Origin: Leptidea sinapis | Taxonomy: Eukaryota; Arthropoda; Insecta; Lepidoptera; Pieridae | DNA: 64,000 bases | NCBI RefSeq assembly: GCF_905404315.1 | Contig: NC_066312.1 | Coordinates: 7,365,001-7,429,000, forward strand | Direction of reading: 5' to 3' | Notes under the pieces: generated by a model | Seen by the model: the letters and a program-made list of their open reading frames with translations, nothing else | Databases searched by the model: none | Told to the model about the DNA's origin: nothing | Shown: one piece after another, positions 44,756-55,878 of the stretch | How the letters are laid out: each line of letters begins with the position of its first letter | Position numbering within the stretch: position 1 is the first letter of the stretch | Made by a program: the position numbers and the translations under genes

Positions 44756-45132
44756 CCTAGCCATAATGGGTCTCAGTGAATCAAATCTGTGCAGATTCTG
44801 CTGCGAAGCCGCTGAAGACCCCATACAGATCCTTCTGGAATGCGAAGCCATTGTCAAAATCACGCTGGGGTTACTTAAAACACCCTCACTCACAGCAGAG
44901 AACGTGCCCGGCCTCTATCCTCTGAGGATCTTACGCTTCTTAAAGGGAATAGGTCTAGAGAATACAATTTAAATCCCGGCACACGTATCCTAGTCAGTAG
45001 CCTCGATTTCACCACAGCTCTTTTGTCTTAAGACACAAGAAGTCGAGGGTAGACGCGCTAGAGCAAGCAGGGGGCACAATAGATGCTAGGATCTAAGTGC
45101 CGATTATCCCCTATTCATAATAATAATAATAA
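44756..45132 (+). mobile_element. RNase H-type LINE, 3' end
   Basis: 44766-44972 encodes MGLSESNLCRFCCEAAEDPI, LLECEAIVKI, and PLRILRFLKGIGLENTI followed by TAA. The CRFC-C...H/Q-C pattern (here the His is Gln) is the Cys-rich tail after the RNase H domain in I-superfamily LINEs. A ~155-bp 3' UTR with 'agacacaagaagtcgaggg' ends in an (ATA)n tail at 45118-45132. The upstream domains are missing. Confidence 0.7.
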
Positions 45133-45844
45133 CCGCCTACTATGAAATATTTGCTCTTGTAGTAATTCACATAATGTCTAATAGAAATAAAGATTGGTGT
45201 CAAGTCTAACATATTTATAAATAACTAGAGGAAATTAGGTATATCACTTGTAAAATCGACAACAAAACTGCAATAAATTGTTTGAATAATAATTGTAGGT
45301 AGTGTGTAGTGTACCCATTAATATTAATAATAATAATAAATCATTTATATTCAGGCATTACCCATAGATATACAAACAATCTTACTTAAATTACGAAACA
45401 TTGTTAAGTTTAATTTGATATTAATTCATTTACAGCTAATTGTATAGTTAAAAATTTAAGATACGTAATAATCACAATTAAAAAGAAATATTTAATTTAA
45501 ATATTAAATTAAAAGTTCTTGGAAAATTGTTCAGACGGAAAAAGCTTAAATATAAAATCTTATTGACATACGGAATATTACTGTAGAGTCATGAAGAAAG
45601 TTGTTTTTGATATCAGCTTGGTTATAAATAATATGTTAAGTTTTAATTTGTTTAATCAAGTTCAGTATTGTTAACACATTTATGGATATTGTTTTATTTT
45701 CAATAAAAAACATTAAAATTGTATGATAAGTGGCTTATTCGTGAAACAAACCATTTTTCCATTCTCAGGACATGCATAAAACTTAAACGTTTATTGACAA
45801 ATTGTCGCCTTCTTATATAAAATATCGTCACAAAATAATTAAAA
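45133..45844. other. unassigned AT-rich DNA
   Basis: No feature is recognised apart from an (AAT)n-like patch near 45325. Confidence 0.25.
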
Positions 45845-46072
45845 AGCCGGAAGGCGGTCGCTCCTTTCCAAATCTGTGGTATCATTAAAAAGATATTATT
45901 AAATATATTATAAGAACGCCATTTAAGTTATATCATATATGTAAGTAACCTTTTACCATATTGTAATAAATTTGTTTTGTTCATTTATTGGGATGATGTA
46001 TGAAAAGCACATTCATCGCCCAACAAAAGACATACAAACTCGACTTAATCCGTGTAGGTATTAGGCATTTAA
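45845..46072 (-). mobile_element. LINE-D fragment
   Basis: 'ggaaggcggtcgctcc', 'aaatctgtggtatcattaaa', 'aaccttttaccatattg' and 'actcgacttaatccgtg' follow the LINE-D C-terminal coding region in reverse. About 30 bp is missing in the middle. Confidence 0.7.
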
Positions 46073-46811
46073 ATTAATGATTTTTTCAATCAAATTAAAT
46101 AGCTATACTGTAAATCTTATTATAAAACTGCGGACTAACTGATCAGGCTGTATATGACTAGATTATAAACTAAGTTAGTAATAACTTACGTAATTTCATT
46201 TTATGGTTTTATTTTTAAAAGAGCACAGAAGCAGATTAATATGATTTTATGCGCCGTTTCTTCTCTCTCATGGAGTAATTTTTCCAAAGCAGTGGTTGTT
46301 ATTTAATTATTTATATGGGGATTCTTCCTAACATTGCTTGAAGTTGAAATAAACACTTGACCATCAATTGCTAACATGCTATATGCTCATCAATTGATAA
46401 CAGAATTATTCCACCCTTCGTATATTTTATATACAATATTTTCGGAAATGAATAAAGATAAACGAAATGATCAAAAACTTGAAAACATAAACGTGTACGT
46501 TTTCGTAAATATTGGCCAAGAGGAAAATCTACTAAACTTAGTGAATTCGTTACTCGTCCCCGTAACGAACTGTTTGCAACTCACGGAGGCAGGTAATCTA
46601 ATCTGGAACCCCTCGGACCCCTGCGAGTAAACCCCCGTCACCCAAACCCCTACAAGCCGCATATCCAAACCCACCCTAACAGGACCGTTTTTACCGATGT
46701 TTATTTCAGTATCAGAAACTGTGTTACGTGACTTGAATGCGCTGAAATACACAGTTTCAATTCACAATAAATTCCGAATATTCTCACTTTTATATTTATA
46801 ACAGCTTTTGT
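46073..46811. other. unassigned DNA with a coding-like patch
   Basis: 46490-46760 is of higher GC and open in more than one frame on both strands (46376-46630 plus; 46471-46752 minus). It contains 'ggaggcaggtaatct', a possible splice donor context. Neither peptide is recognised. It may be an unrecognised repeat. Confidence 0.3.
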
Positions 46812-48321
46812 AATCTATATATATAAAAGAAAGTCGTGTTAGTTACACCATTTATAACTCAAGAACGGCTTGACCAATTTTTCTCTTGTTTGTTTTTTTG
46901 GATTTCTCTTAGTCCGGAATAGGATAGTAAGTAATAAAATATCGAAAAAATCACAAAAAAATATTATTATAAAAAAGAATTATTTTCTGATACATTTTGT
47001 ATGGATTGCCATTTTCATGACATCTCGAGAATAGAAAGAATTCAATGAAGTTTTTTGTTAGTTTCACGCTACATGAGTAATAAAATACAACTGACAGTGC
47101 ACGTCATGTTATTCCAGTTGACTGGTTGGTGTGTTTGTTTCGAGTGCGCGAGTGAATATTAGCTTATTGTGCCGATATTATCATTAACAATGTCACGACT
47201 AAGACGATCAAATTATTCCTGACAAAGACGTAATGCAACTAGGATTCGAAACATTGCGAATGAAAGGACTGAAGAAAAGAACCGCGTTAGTGTGGATCGA
47301 CGTAGTGCTATGAATCACAAGAGCAAAGCATAGCAGCCCGTAAAACGGATCGGCTGGCAATACGAAATCGTCCAGTAAAACCTCAGAGATCAACAACTTA
47401 TAGATAATTTTCGACGCACAAGAAGAAATTTATGAAGTACTGATTTGAATCGAGCAGCGTTTCGATACGATTGCAGTACTTATGCTGTACTGTAGTACTG
47501 CTTGCATACTAGCTTTCGCATTGGGCCGATGGACATTGTTTGCGAGTATTCTACGGAGAAACGCAAGAATTGTGCTGCCATTTTCTAGAAAACACTCAAA
47601 AATACAATGTTTGTTTCCAAATGACCCCAATTTGGGCATACATTATCTAAGAACGAGGACATTCAAGGTATTTATTTATTTATATACTTACACACAATAC
47701 AGTAGAAGAATAACATACCTACTATACTTATTCCTATGTATTGTGTATGCTAATTCTAAAATCAAAATGTGTTTATAAATCAGTAGTACGGGTTTTGCTT
47801 TTGATATTGTAGATATAAGGTCAGATTCACCATCGTATTGGATCACTGCAACCTCTCGAAGATACACAGCTTAAATTTTTACAATTATACTTCATGGGCA
47901 ACATGGACAAATAACTTGATCGATGTCAAGAGATCAATGCAGCAATGATAATAGCAATTCTTCAGATCTGCAGCAACTACTTAATGAACATTTTGCATGA
48001 CAAGTTAGCCCGCAAATCTTTAATTTCCGATCCGTCTCGCATTCGCCCTGACCATTCAAATCTTAAGGCCAATCCTTGAATGTTTGTGGTCTTAATCAAG
48101 ACAATCCATTTCCCATGTTCAATCTATATACATATAAGAGATTTCCACGTATATAGTCATTCATCACGATATCTCTGGAACCACTAGAGCTAGTGACTTG
48201 AAATTTGGTAGGAATATTCTTTTCAACGAGTAGAGGTCAGCTAAGAACGGATTTTCCAAAATTCCATCCGCAAGAGTTTTTTTTATTATGAACAGAACAA
48301 CATCTGTCGGGTCAGCTAGTA
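46812..48321 (+). pseudogene. degenerate Helitron with Rep amino-terminal coding
   Basis: It starts 'atctatatatataaaagaaa' and ends 'acatctgtcgggtcagctag'. Inside, 47190-47350 encodes MSRLRRSNYS, then NATRIRNIANERTEEKNRVS and VDRRSAMNHKSKA (stops and frameshifts). 47515-47595 encodes IGPMDIVCEYSTEKRKNCAA, matching the Cys zinc-finger start of Helitron Rep with the second Cys of the CQYC pair lost. 47815-48010 encodes HHRIGSLQPLEDTQLKFLQL and YFMGNMDK, another block of the same protein. The HUH nuclease and helicase domains are absent. An inner insertion at about 47670-47780 is AT-rich. This is the only Helitron here with coding traces. Confidence 0.7.
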
Positions 48322-48780
48322 TGAAATAAGAACCAACACGCGAAAAGATATAAAACACATTGAGCATGTGACGAACATCGTCATTTCAAGCTGTGCCACT
48401 GTGGGATATTTTTTAGATATAAGAGAGTAATTTTCAAGCGCCATGTTAGCAGACCGTGGCACATCATTATGTCATCAATAACGCTTACACAAGCCAACGA
48501 AAAAGAAGCGTGCAAGATTTTACCGATGCCATTTGAGCACCAGTCACTTGATGGTCTAACATCACTGCTTCCGAAGCTTATATAGAAAACCACAGGTATC
48601 ATAATTTCGCTTTTCTTATAATTTGGATTTGACAAACAAAAACGATTGTTGGATCCACTATCCCAAAAATAAGAAAAAGATAAACTAATAAAATACTTTG
48701 TATTGCGCAAATCTTTTCATATGGTTTCATCAAACAATTCAAGTTTTGATGATCCATATATCTATCTGAATACGATAATA
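48322..48780. other. unassigned DNA
   Basis: 48380-48600 is of average GC with overlapping open frames on the minus strand (48381-48710), not recognised. No repeat edge was found. Confidence 0.25.
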
Positions 48781-48857
48781 TATCTAATATATAAAATTCT
48801 CGTGTGATCTTATCATGTTGCAAATACAGAGCAAAATTGCGGACATAACTGTTTGGT
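48781..48857 (+). mobile_element. Helitron 5' end fragment
   Basis: 'atctaatatataaaattctc' is the standard 5' start of the 49965 and 51828 elements. It is lost after ~75 bp, where the next Helitron begins. Confidence 0.6.
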
Positions 48858-49082
48858 CTAGCTCACCCGACAGACGTTGTTCTGTCAATAAACGGTTCGA
48901 GGGATATGGTAAAAGTGTTGGTGAGTGCGTGGGTGGGATCGTGACACGACAAACTATATATGTAAACCTTCCTTGAGCTTCAACGAATCTATTACGGAAG
49001 ATTTCATTGAGATCGGTCGAATAGTTTAGGAGTTATTAGGGAACATATAAACATACATTCTCTTTTATATTTATATTATTTA
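48858..49082 (-). mobile_element. Helitron 3' part
   Basis: The 3' terminus is at the left (CTAGCTCACCCGACAGACGT in plus reading). 'gagatcggtcgaatagttta' and 'aacatataaacatacattct' are at the right. It lies head-on against the preceding 5' fragment. Confidence 0.7.
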
Positions 49083-49654
49083 ATAAAATTAGATTACAGC
49101 CTAAAACAGTATTTAGAAATCTACAGATTATAGGAGGAGACTACACAATTTCAACTTTATAGCTGCAATAATGTAAACACGGAATACTAATTATGAGAGT
49201 AATCACATCAAGTTTACGAAACATCCTTACACAAACAACGAATTCAATCTCTAAAGGTTGATGCGTCCAATGTACAGAACTTTATATTTGTATAGTTTAA
49301 TCCCTAACTACTCTCTATGAAATATTTAACATATGAAACAGTTTTAGCTTTGACCAGCATTTAGATTATATTTGCACAGTTCCTATTTGTTTTACTTGAT
49401 TGCGTTTTGTGAATTATTTGATATTTAAAACGTTTTTAACTTTGCACATGATTCATAATTTGGATGCAGTGGCTTACAATATAATTTTGTTATTTATTAA
49501 AGCCATGGTAAAATATTCTATTTGATTTCAAAGAGTGGCCGTTGCGTTTCTTGACCAATTTGACAAATATAAGTTACTACATAGTTCATACATATTTAAT
49601 GATATTATAATATGTCTAAAGAAACCCAAAATATGTGCGGAATTCCAGAATAAA
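49083..49654. other. unassigned AT-rich DNA
   Basis: Nothing recognised. Confidence 0.25.
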
Positions 49655-49812
49655 ATCGTTTTTTTTTAATGTTTTTTACATTTTTTTTTAATTTGTTTGA
49701 TTATGAGTCATACAAATACATACAACTTCAAATTTACACCCATCTACGATCAACAGTTACTTTTCTATCGCGATTTTAATATCGGCAATCCAACGTTTGC
49801 TGGGTCAGCTAG
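49655..49812 (+). mobile_element. Helitron 3' end fragment
   Basis: It carries 'gattatgagtcatacaaata', 'catctacgatcaacagttac' and the terminus 'acgtttgctgggtcagctag'. The 5' half is missing. Confidence 0.75.
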
Positions 49813-49964
49813 TTATTTTTATATTTTAAATTTAATGAAATGTACAATGTTTAAAATAATATAACAGTTACCTATTATTTATTTGTTACACTTTTTTGAC
49901 ACCACATTAATAAACACTAAAATACATAATATTAATATAGTAGTGTAAATAATAATAATAATAT

Positions 49965-50344
49965 CTAATATATAAAATTCTCTTGTCCCGGTGTTTGTTA
50001 CCAAACTCCTCCGAAACGGCTGAACCGATTTATTTCAAAATTTGTGTGTATATCGGATAGGTCTGAGAAGTGGTTAACATCTATTTTTCATACCCCTAAT
50101 TTTTTTTTTTGACATTTTTTTTTATTTCTTTTTACTATAATTCTGCTTTAAAATACATACAACTTCACCCATCTACGATCAACACCTATTTGTGTATCGG
50201 GATTTTGATATTATTCTATTCCATCCAACGATACGCAATAGGGTTGCAAGATGGCAATCGAATTTAATATTACTGAAGTAAATGCCCCAAATTTTTTTTT
50301 ATTATTTTTTAATATGGCAATACAACGTTTGCTGGGTCAGCTAG
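49965..50344 (+). mobile_element. non-autonomous Helitron, complete
   Basis: It begins TCTAATATATAAAATTCTC and ends 'aacgtttgctgggtcagctag'. Conserved internal blocks are 'actcctccgaaacggctgaa' and 'cggataggtctgagaagtgg', plus a T-rich middle. It is the best-preserved member of its subgroup here. Confidence 0.85.
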
Positions 50345-51504
50345 TAATATTATACAATTCATAGATGATAGAACATAATGTATGAAATGGGGTAAGCAAA
50401 ACTGCAGGTACTACCAATTACAAAGTTAATTGTAATCCATATTATTGCTGTACGAAATAACATGTATGAATCCTCTATGAAACGCTTTTTTCCGAAAATT
50501 TACCGTTGTAAATTATATTTTTTTTACACTATCGAAAAGTAGAGAATTTGACGAACAGAAAACTGATATTTTGACGGGTGAATTCTCGATTGAAAATAAG
50601 GGTTCTTTTTCGATATTTTGAGTCAAAATAAGATGAAAAAATAAATATTTCAATTCTAATAAATTACAGTGTACTTGGGACATAAAAAAGTAAATTTTCA
50701 CCAAATTTCGTGAAAAAAACTTGATTTTGGATATGATAAAAATAACGAAACAAGAACTTGGTTTTTTGAATTTTTCACATAAATTTTGAGGTTATGTGAA
50801 AAAATTAAAAATACAAAAGTTGTAGATCTTTTTATTACATACAATTTGAATTTTTTCCATATGACTTGTAGTTTAGCCCGAAATCGTGATGAACCGTTTT
50901 TTTTCCCAAACCTACTAACGAAAACTCTTCTAACATACATTATAATATCATTTAAGCTCAACCCAAACGAAGCCAGGGCAAGAAGCCAGTCAATTTTACA
51001 AACGTCACACGAGATTAGTAATATCTTTCATTGTATTATAGTCTGGATAATAATATGTATATTTATACAAAATGATCCAACAGGCGTCGTAGCCTGAGGC
51101 AAAGCTACTTATCATTTGTTCCCCCGCCTAATGATCAAAGGCAAGCAATCAGTGGATACGAATAGTAATTTTCACGTTACTTTCCATTCACAGCTCATTC
51201 GTTCAGTGATGAGTGAATGAGTTGCGTGAGAGTGAATCATTGACACGCGCCTTTACAATTGACTGCCTCCCAAAAGAGCTTAACTGATCGCCCAAATACG
51301 TGGTATTACATCAACATTATTTTTTATAATAATGCTATATATTATAGTTAGTACAAGGATTTCGTAGGAGTCGATCTTTAAGAATTTTTAACCAACTACA
51401 TAACATTTTATAAACTGGAAAAATTGGGGATGATGAAAATGATTTTAAATGTATATACTAGCTGGTGCCTGGTGCGCTTCGCTTCACCTAAAAAGCCACA
51501 TGCA
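50345..51504. other. unassigned AT-rich DNA
   Basis: 50500-50960 contains many oligo-A/T runs and weak self-similarity ('tcgtgaaaaa', 'atgtgaaaaaatt'), perhaps an old repeat. A Helitron-like 3' end ('actagctggtgcctggtgcg') lies at about 51459-51495. Confidence 0.3.
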
Positions 51505-51797
51505 TTTTTTATGACAATATTGGACGAGCAGGACGTTCAGCTAATGGTAATTGATACGCCCCATCTATTACAGCGCAGTGCCCATCAGGTTTCTTGAAAA
51601 ACCAAAAACTCTGAGCGGCACTACAATTGCGCTCGTCACCTTGAACATCAGATGTTAAGTCTCATTTTCCCAGTAATTTCACTAGCTACGGCGCCCTTCA
51701 GACCGAAACACAGTAATGCTTGCACATAACTTCTTAACGACAGTTGTGGTACCCATATTCTAGCCGGCATCCTCTGCAAAGGAGCCTTCCACTGGTA
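51505..51797 (-). repeat. SINE-like repeat family A, copy 12
   Basis: Nearly complete in reverse, from 'ttttttatgacaatattgga' to 'aaaggagccttccactgg'. The usual 'ctgcttcacggcagaaatag' block is shortened. Confidence 0.8.
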
Positions 51798-51827
51798 ATA
51801 AATTATAGTAATATATTCAAAATGTCA

Positions 51828-52148
51828 TCTATAATATATAAAATTCTCGTGTCACGGTGTGCGGGACCGAACTCCTCCGAATCGGCTTGACCGATTCTCA
51901 TGAAATTTTGAGTGCATATTGGGTAGGTCTGAGAATCGGACAAAATCTATTTTTCATCCCCCTAAATGTTAAGGGTGCTCCACACGAATTTTTTTTAATT
52001 TTTTTTGTCTTTTTTTTTTAAATTTGTTTGATTATGAGTCAGCATTAAAACATACATACAACTTCAAATTTTCAACCATCTACGATCAACAGTTACTTTT
52101 GTGTCGCGATTTTAATATCGGCAATACAACGTTTGCTTTGTCAGTTAG
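51828..52148 (+). mobile_element. non-autonomous Helitron, complete, followed by a 5' stub
   Basis: Starts 'tctataatatataaaattct', ends 'gtttgctttgtcagttag'. A fresh 5' start (TCTAATATATAAAATTCTCG) begins at the very next base, 52149, and runs ~28 bp before similarity is lost. This is a head-to-tail junction. Confidence 0.85.
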
Positions 52149-52176
52149 TCTAATATATAAAATTCTCGTGTCCCGC

Positions 52177-52716
52177 AAAATTGTATATTATATTAGATAA
52201 AATAAAGCAGAATGACGGGAATGTTTTGCATTCCTCTCCACTGAAAAAAATATGAAACAATTATCTTTAAGTTTTAGGTGTACAATGTTATATAACCAAT
52301 TCAAGGGTCCGTAACAGGCTTATAATGTCAAGTTAATAAGTCTAATATTTACGATTTTAAATCTATTTAAATTTTGATGTGGACGGAAGATATTGTTTGG
52401 TGTTGTATTTTAAGAAATAACAGCAGATCCTCATTTATCTGGTAAATTGCTCTAAAAATGTGATTTTGAACAAGATAACTACTCCGTTCTGGTTACTTAT
52501 CACATCGTTCTTTGTATATCGATTGGAGGACTCTCTCCATCGGTTTCGCTCCTTCGCCTGGAGTGCGCCGCTTATCGGCATCTTCAGATTTTCGTAAATT
52601 TGATACGATCACCGTTACTACGGCCCTCTATCTTCCCTGTCACCATCCAACGCTCAAGGTTGTCGGCTCATCTGCATGCAAGATGGCCAAAGCATCGCAC
52701 TATTGTTTTGTTTAAT
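52177..52716. other. unassigned DNA, GC-richer at the right
   Basis: 52500-52716 is continuous in style with the LINE that follows and may be its 5' part, but I could not read known LINE motifs in it. Confidence 0.3.
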
Positions 52717-53068
52717 GTTGCACCTCGAATTGTCGGGGACCCGGTGCTATGTGAACGGCTGGATCACTTGCCATTGCGTAGAGACATTGCTTCATTGTGT
52801 GTCTTCTACCGCATCTATCACGGGGAGTGTTCCAAAGAGCTATTTCACCTGATTCCTGCCGCCGAATTCCACCTTCGCATGACACGCGAAAATTAGGAAA
52901 TCATCCCCACCATCTGGATCCTCCACAGTGCGGTTTTCAAGTAGCTTTCTTCCACGTACTACAAAGCTGTGGAATGAATGTCGTTGTCAAGAGAATGTGG
53001 GTGGCGGTGATCACTTAACACCAGGTGACGTTCGTACGCTTGTTTGTTCTCCTTTTCCATAAAAAAAC
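52717..53068 (+). pseudogene. LINE-L C-terminus and 3' UTR (Jockey/CR1-like)
   Basis: It encodes RIVGDPVLCERLDHLPLRRD, then IASLCVFYRIYHGECSKELF and HLIPAAEFH. A frameshift follows, then NHPHHLDPPQC and a 3' UTR with 'gtggcggtgatcacttaaca' ending in 'ttttccataaaaaaa'. The catalytic reverse-transcriptase motifs lie upstream and are absent. It gives the coding identity for the non-coding LINE-L tails elsewhere in the window. Confidence 0.8.
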
Positions 53069-53354
53069 TATGCGCTGTAAACAGACCGTGTACAGACGTA
53101 AAGAATTAGGCTTGTCGGTATAGCCCCAGTAACCACCACGATCAGCTTATGTCCCGTTTTGCTATAATGTACTTGATTATAAGCATCTAAGTTTCCCGCG
53201 TCACTCAATATTTGTTCAAGGGCCTGTAACTTACACTCTTCACTTATTTTGACAGCAAAAACAGAGGAATAAATTTTAGGTGGGCTATTTTTATAAAAAT
53301 ATGGATTACAATGTCATATCGTATAATAAAAAAATAGTATAAAGAGCCTGAACC
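53069..53354. other. unassigned DNA
   Basis: Nothing recognised. Confidence 0.25.
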
Positions 53355-53580
53355 CGTTCGCCCCATTCCCAGTCTGTGGTATCACTAAGAAAATCATTTA
53401 TGTTATAATAACCTTTACCACACAAACGTTTTTTAACAATTCTTTTAAACTTCCTAACATTCATCAAGTTGTCAAAGCATATACATCACCCAATAAAAAA
53501 CTTACTGACTCGACTTAACCGAATCGAAACAAGTTATCTTTTGTTCCTCGTGTTAAATTATGATTGTCCCAGTTTAGCAT
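53355..53580 (-). mobile_element. LINE-D fragment
   Basis: In reverse it encodes FKRIVKKRLCGKGYYNINDF, then LSDTTDWEWGER. The match to 20944-21219 covers the last ~65 codons. It is truncated on both sides. Confidence 0.8.
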
Positions 53581-54067
53581 AAGAAAGCGCTCTGGAGTGA
53601 AAGAAAAGTTATGTTGAATTGAAATCCAGGGCAAATTAAAATGATAAACTGTATTATTATTTCAACATCAGTTCTTGTATAACTGACATTTTTTACCGAC
53701 CTACCTTTGACCTGAAGCCAAAAGGTTTATTAAAAGAAAAGAACAACAAAGTATAAATTTCACAAAGTTTTGCTAAATATTAAAATACTCTCTTAGATTG
53801 AATGAACCATTTCGCAAACAATACACTGAAACCTCTTAAAGTACAAATTTTAAGAAACAATAAAAAACCTTTTATTTCGCTACAACTTATAAATTTAAAC
53901 TCAGGTTTTAATTTTGATGAACATTTGATGAACACAACAACACAACTCTTATTTGCTTTTAATATAGAGTTTAAAAATTTATTAAAATGAAAAGAATTAT
54001 GTATGTATAATATTGGCCTATTGAGAAATATATACCTACGTAATGTTTAGTTCAAAATGTTATTATT
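53581..54067. other. unassigned AT-rich DNA
   Basis: The 62-codon frame at 53802-53990 is low-complexity and unrecognised. Confidence 0.25.
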
Positions 54068-54304
54068 CAAAGGGTGCTTGCTATCCTAAATTCTGATTGT
54101 GTCAAACCATTGTAAACCTAATATACTTTTAGGTGACGATGTAGAAAGGGCTCTTGTGTATGAGCTGTGGTAATATGATGTGAAAGTAATACTATATGTA
54201 TAATATATATAATATTAAATGTTATATTTGTATTTGAATTTAAACAGTTGTTCAAAATCTGATATATTACTGGCATGATTCTGATTTACATTGAGGCCTC
54301 CATA

Positions 54305-54545
54305 TTGAAGGATTACCATCCAGCCTAGTGAGCAGGCGGTCCGAGGTTCGAGTCTCCTTCCGAGAAGCCCCGCGCCTGTGAGCTACATTTTCGGCCTCCT
54401 AGGCCCCCGTCCGACTTCGCTGTAAAAGCCTTCAGGACTATCAGCACAGAGGAGGTTTTTAGTCGGTAGGGGGCGTTTACACCCGAACTCGACATATGGG
54501 CCCCGTTTCGGCGCCTTCAATACATAAATGTATTTTATTCCTCAC
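54305..54545 (+). repeat. GC-rich repeat-like block with B-box-like motif
   Basis: 'cggtccgaggttcgagtctc' contains a B-box-like core. A GC-rich body follows ('ccccgcgcctgtgagctaca', 'gtcggtagggggcgtttaca') with an AT tail. It may be a SINE; no second copy was seen here. Confidence 0.4.
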
Positions 54546-54600
54546 GAAACAAAAAATTGAAGGATTGGCTTTGGTATAGATTAGCAGCGGCTAAAAATTG

Positions 54601-54706
54601 TAATTAACTAACATAGATACGGCGGGACTAGATTGGTCTAGTTATTTTGATAGTATTACGTCCTATTATATTTTGGTATAGGACAATGCAGCGGATATTA
54701 TTCTTA
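54601..54706 (+). mobile_element. LINE-D internal fragment
   Basis: 'aacatagatacggcggga' to 'gacaatgcagcggatatta' matches 20715-20822. It lacks the LINE's 3' end, so it was probably carried along or deleted inside the inverted-repeat element. Confidence 0.75.
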
Positions 54707-55037
54707 TCTTATCATATTACCACACATACACAAAAAGAGCCCTTTCTACATCGTCAACTAAGAGTATATAAGGTTTACAATGGTTTGACACAATTAGAAT
54801 TTAGGATAGCAAGCACCCTTTGTTAAAACACTTACAAGTGTAAATATCGGGTGATGCGGGTGACGCAACGGGCCTTCTGTTACACCGATAAATAAAAACA
54901 CAAATCCGTTCATTGTATTTACTTGTGTTGATTTGTCGTACACTTTGATGTATTTTATCTGTAGGATTTTCTTTTGTTGATCTATCTTCTAAACATATAA
55001 AACAATTACACAAATAAAATTTGAAAACTAAATTTAT

Positions 55038-55110
55038 GAACGATGCAGGACTCGAACCCGCGACCTCTCGCGTTCCGTGCGAGCGCTCTTTCCAACTGAG
55101 CCAAACGTTC
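55038..55110 (-). repeat. 73-nt tRNA-like sequence, copy 1
   Basis: The minus strand folds into a full class I cloverleaf: acceptor GAACGTT/ATCGTTC with one mismatch, D-stem GCTC/GAGC, anticodon stem CTCGC/GCGAG, five-base variable loop, T-stem GCGGG/CCTGC (one G-T), T-loop TTCGAGT. The anticodon loop is ACGGAAC, so base 33 is C rather than U and the nominal anticodon is GGA (Ser) without the long variable arm of tRNA-Ser. The flanks are also shared with copy 2, so this is a tRNA-derived repeat rather than a normal tRNA gene. Confidence 0.65.
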
Positions 55111-55336
55111 GAGTGACGTAAAGTTCATAAATGTTTATTCAATTCTCAGGTTATGGCTTCATCTACAGGATAACAGATTCTTTACAGTTGATAACCCGCT
55201 CAACCCAAATATTTGAAAATTAGGAAGTTGACTTGAGATGTCGCTCTTGCAAATCTAAACAATTTGATATGTTTCAAAGTGATAACCCTCACTTCTGGAA
55301 TTAAATACACAAACAAAATTTGAAAACAAAATTTAT

Positions 55337-55409
55337 GAATGATGCAGGACTTGAACCTGCGACCTCTCGCGTTCCGTGCTAGCGCTCTTTCCAACTGGGC
55401 CAACCGTTC
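55337..55409 (-). repeat. 73-nt tRNA-like sequence, copy 2
   Basis: Same length and order as copy 1, 299 bp away and in the same orientation. Mismatches occur in the acceptor, D-stem (GCCC/GAGC) and anticodon stem (CTAGC/GCGAG). The flanks 'aatttgaaaacaaaatttat' and 'gacgtaaagtt' match copy 1. Confidence 0.65.
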
Positions 55410-55600
55410 GTGTGACGTAAAGTTAATAATTCTTGTATGCTTTGTTCACAGTTCAACTCTCAGAGGGTTATCAATTTAAAACAGAACAAATTGATTATGT
55501 AAGTATTAAAAGATCGGGATATACATATACGCTACATATTACTGTATTCACGATGTATGCATGCATAGTATTTTTGCTGTAACGTCCGGGCGAACAACTA

Positions 55601-55850
55601 TATCTATAGGGCATATTTAGCCTTTGCTCAGACTTTCCTTACGAGAAACTTAGCTGAGTGTTGGCTTAGTACAACCTTCTATTTCGTTTTTATTGTCATT
55701 TGACAACTTAAATTATGCTTAGCCTTAATTAAGACAAATAAATCAATACAAAAGTCGAGTTCACGTGTTATCACACTCAGTAAGCTGAGAACACTTAGGT
55801 GTTACGTAAGTAAAGTCTGAGAAAAGTCTAAGTATGCTCATTAGATCTCA
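55601..55850. mobile_element. foldback MITE family F, copy 4
   Basis: 'tatctatagggcatatttag' at the left, the core 'attgtcatttgacaacttaa', and 'gttacgtaagtaaagtctga' with 'agatctcagac' at the right. It is slightly longer than copy 3. Confidence 0.75.
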
Positions 55851-55878
55851 GACTTAGCCCAACACATAGATACATGAC

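Larger units (their letters stand above)
54068..54822. mobile_element. 755-bp element with ~110-bp terminal inverted repeats
   Basis: CAAAGGGTGCTTGCTATCC at 54068 is mirrored by GGATAGCAAGCACCCTTTG ending at 54822. The arms stay alignable to 54178 and 54713, with about 10% differences. The interior holds two unrelated repeats (54305-54545 and 54601-54706). No clear target duplication was seen. Confidence 0.8.

Noticed and set aside
44534..44893. 119-codon minus-strand frame
   Set aside because: Antisense to the RNase H-type LINE C-terminus at 44766-44972.
48381..48823. Overlapping minus-strand frames of 109 and 74 codons
   Set aside because: No motif, AT-rich codons and adjacent to Helitron debris; not supported as exons.
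50698..51097. Opposing frames of 87 and 103 codons
   Set aside because: Generated by oligo-A/T runs; low complexity.
55200..55403. 67-codon minus-strand frame beginning MAQLERALARNARGR
   Set aside because: Its start is the tRNA-like sequence copy 2 translated; this peptide is a known style of tRNA-repeat artefact, not a gene.
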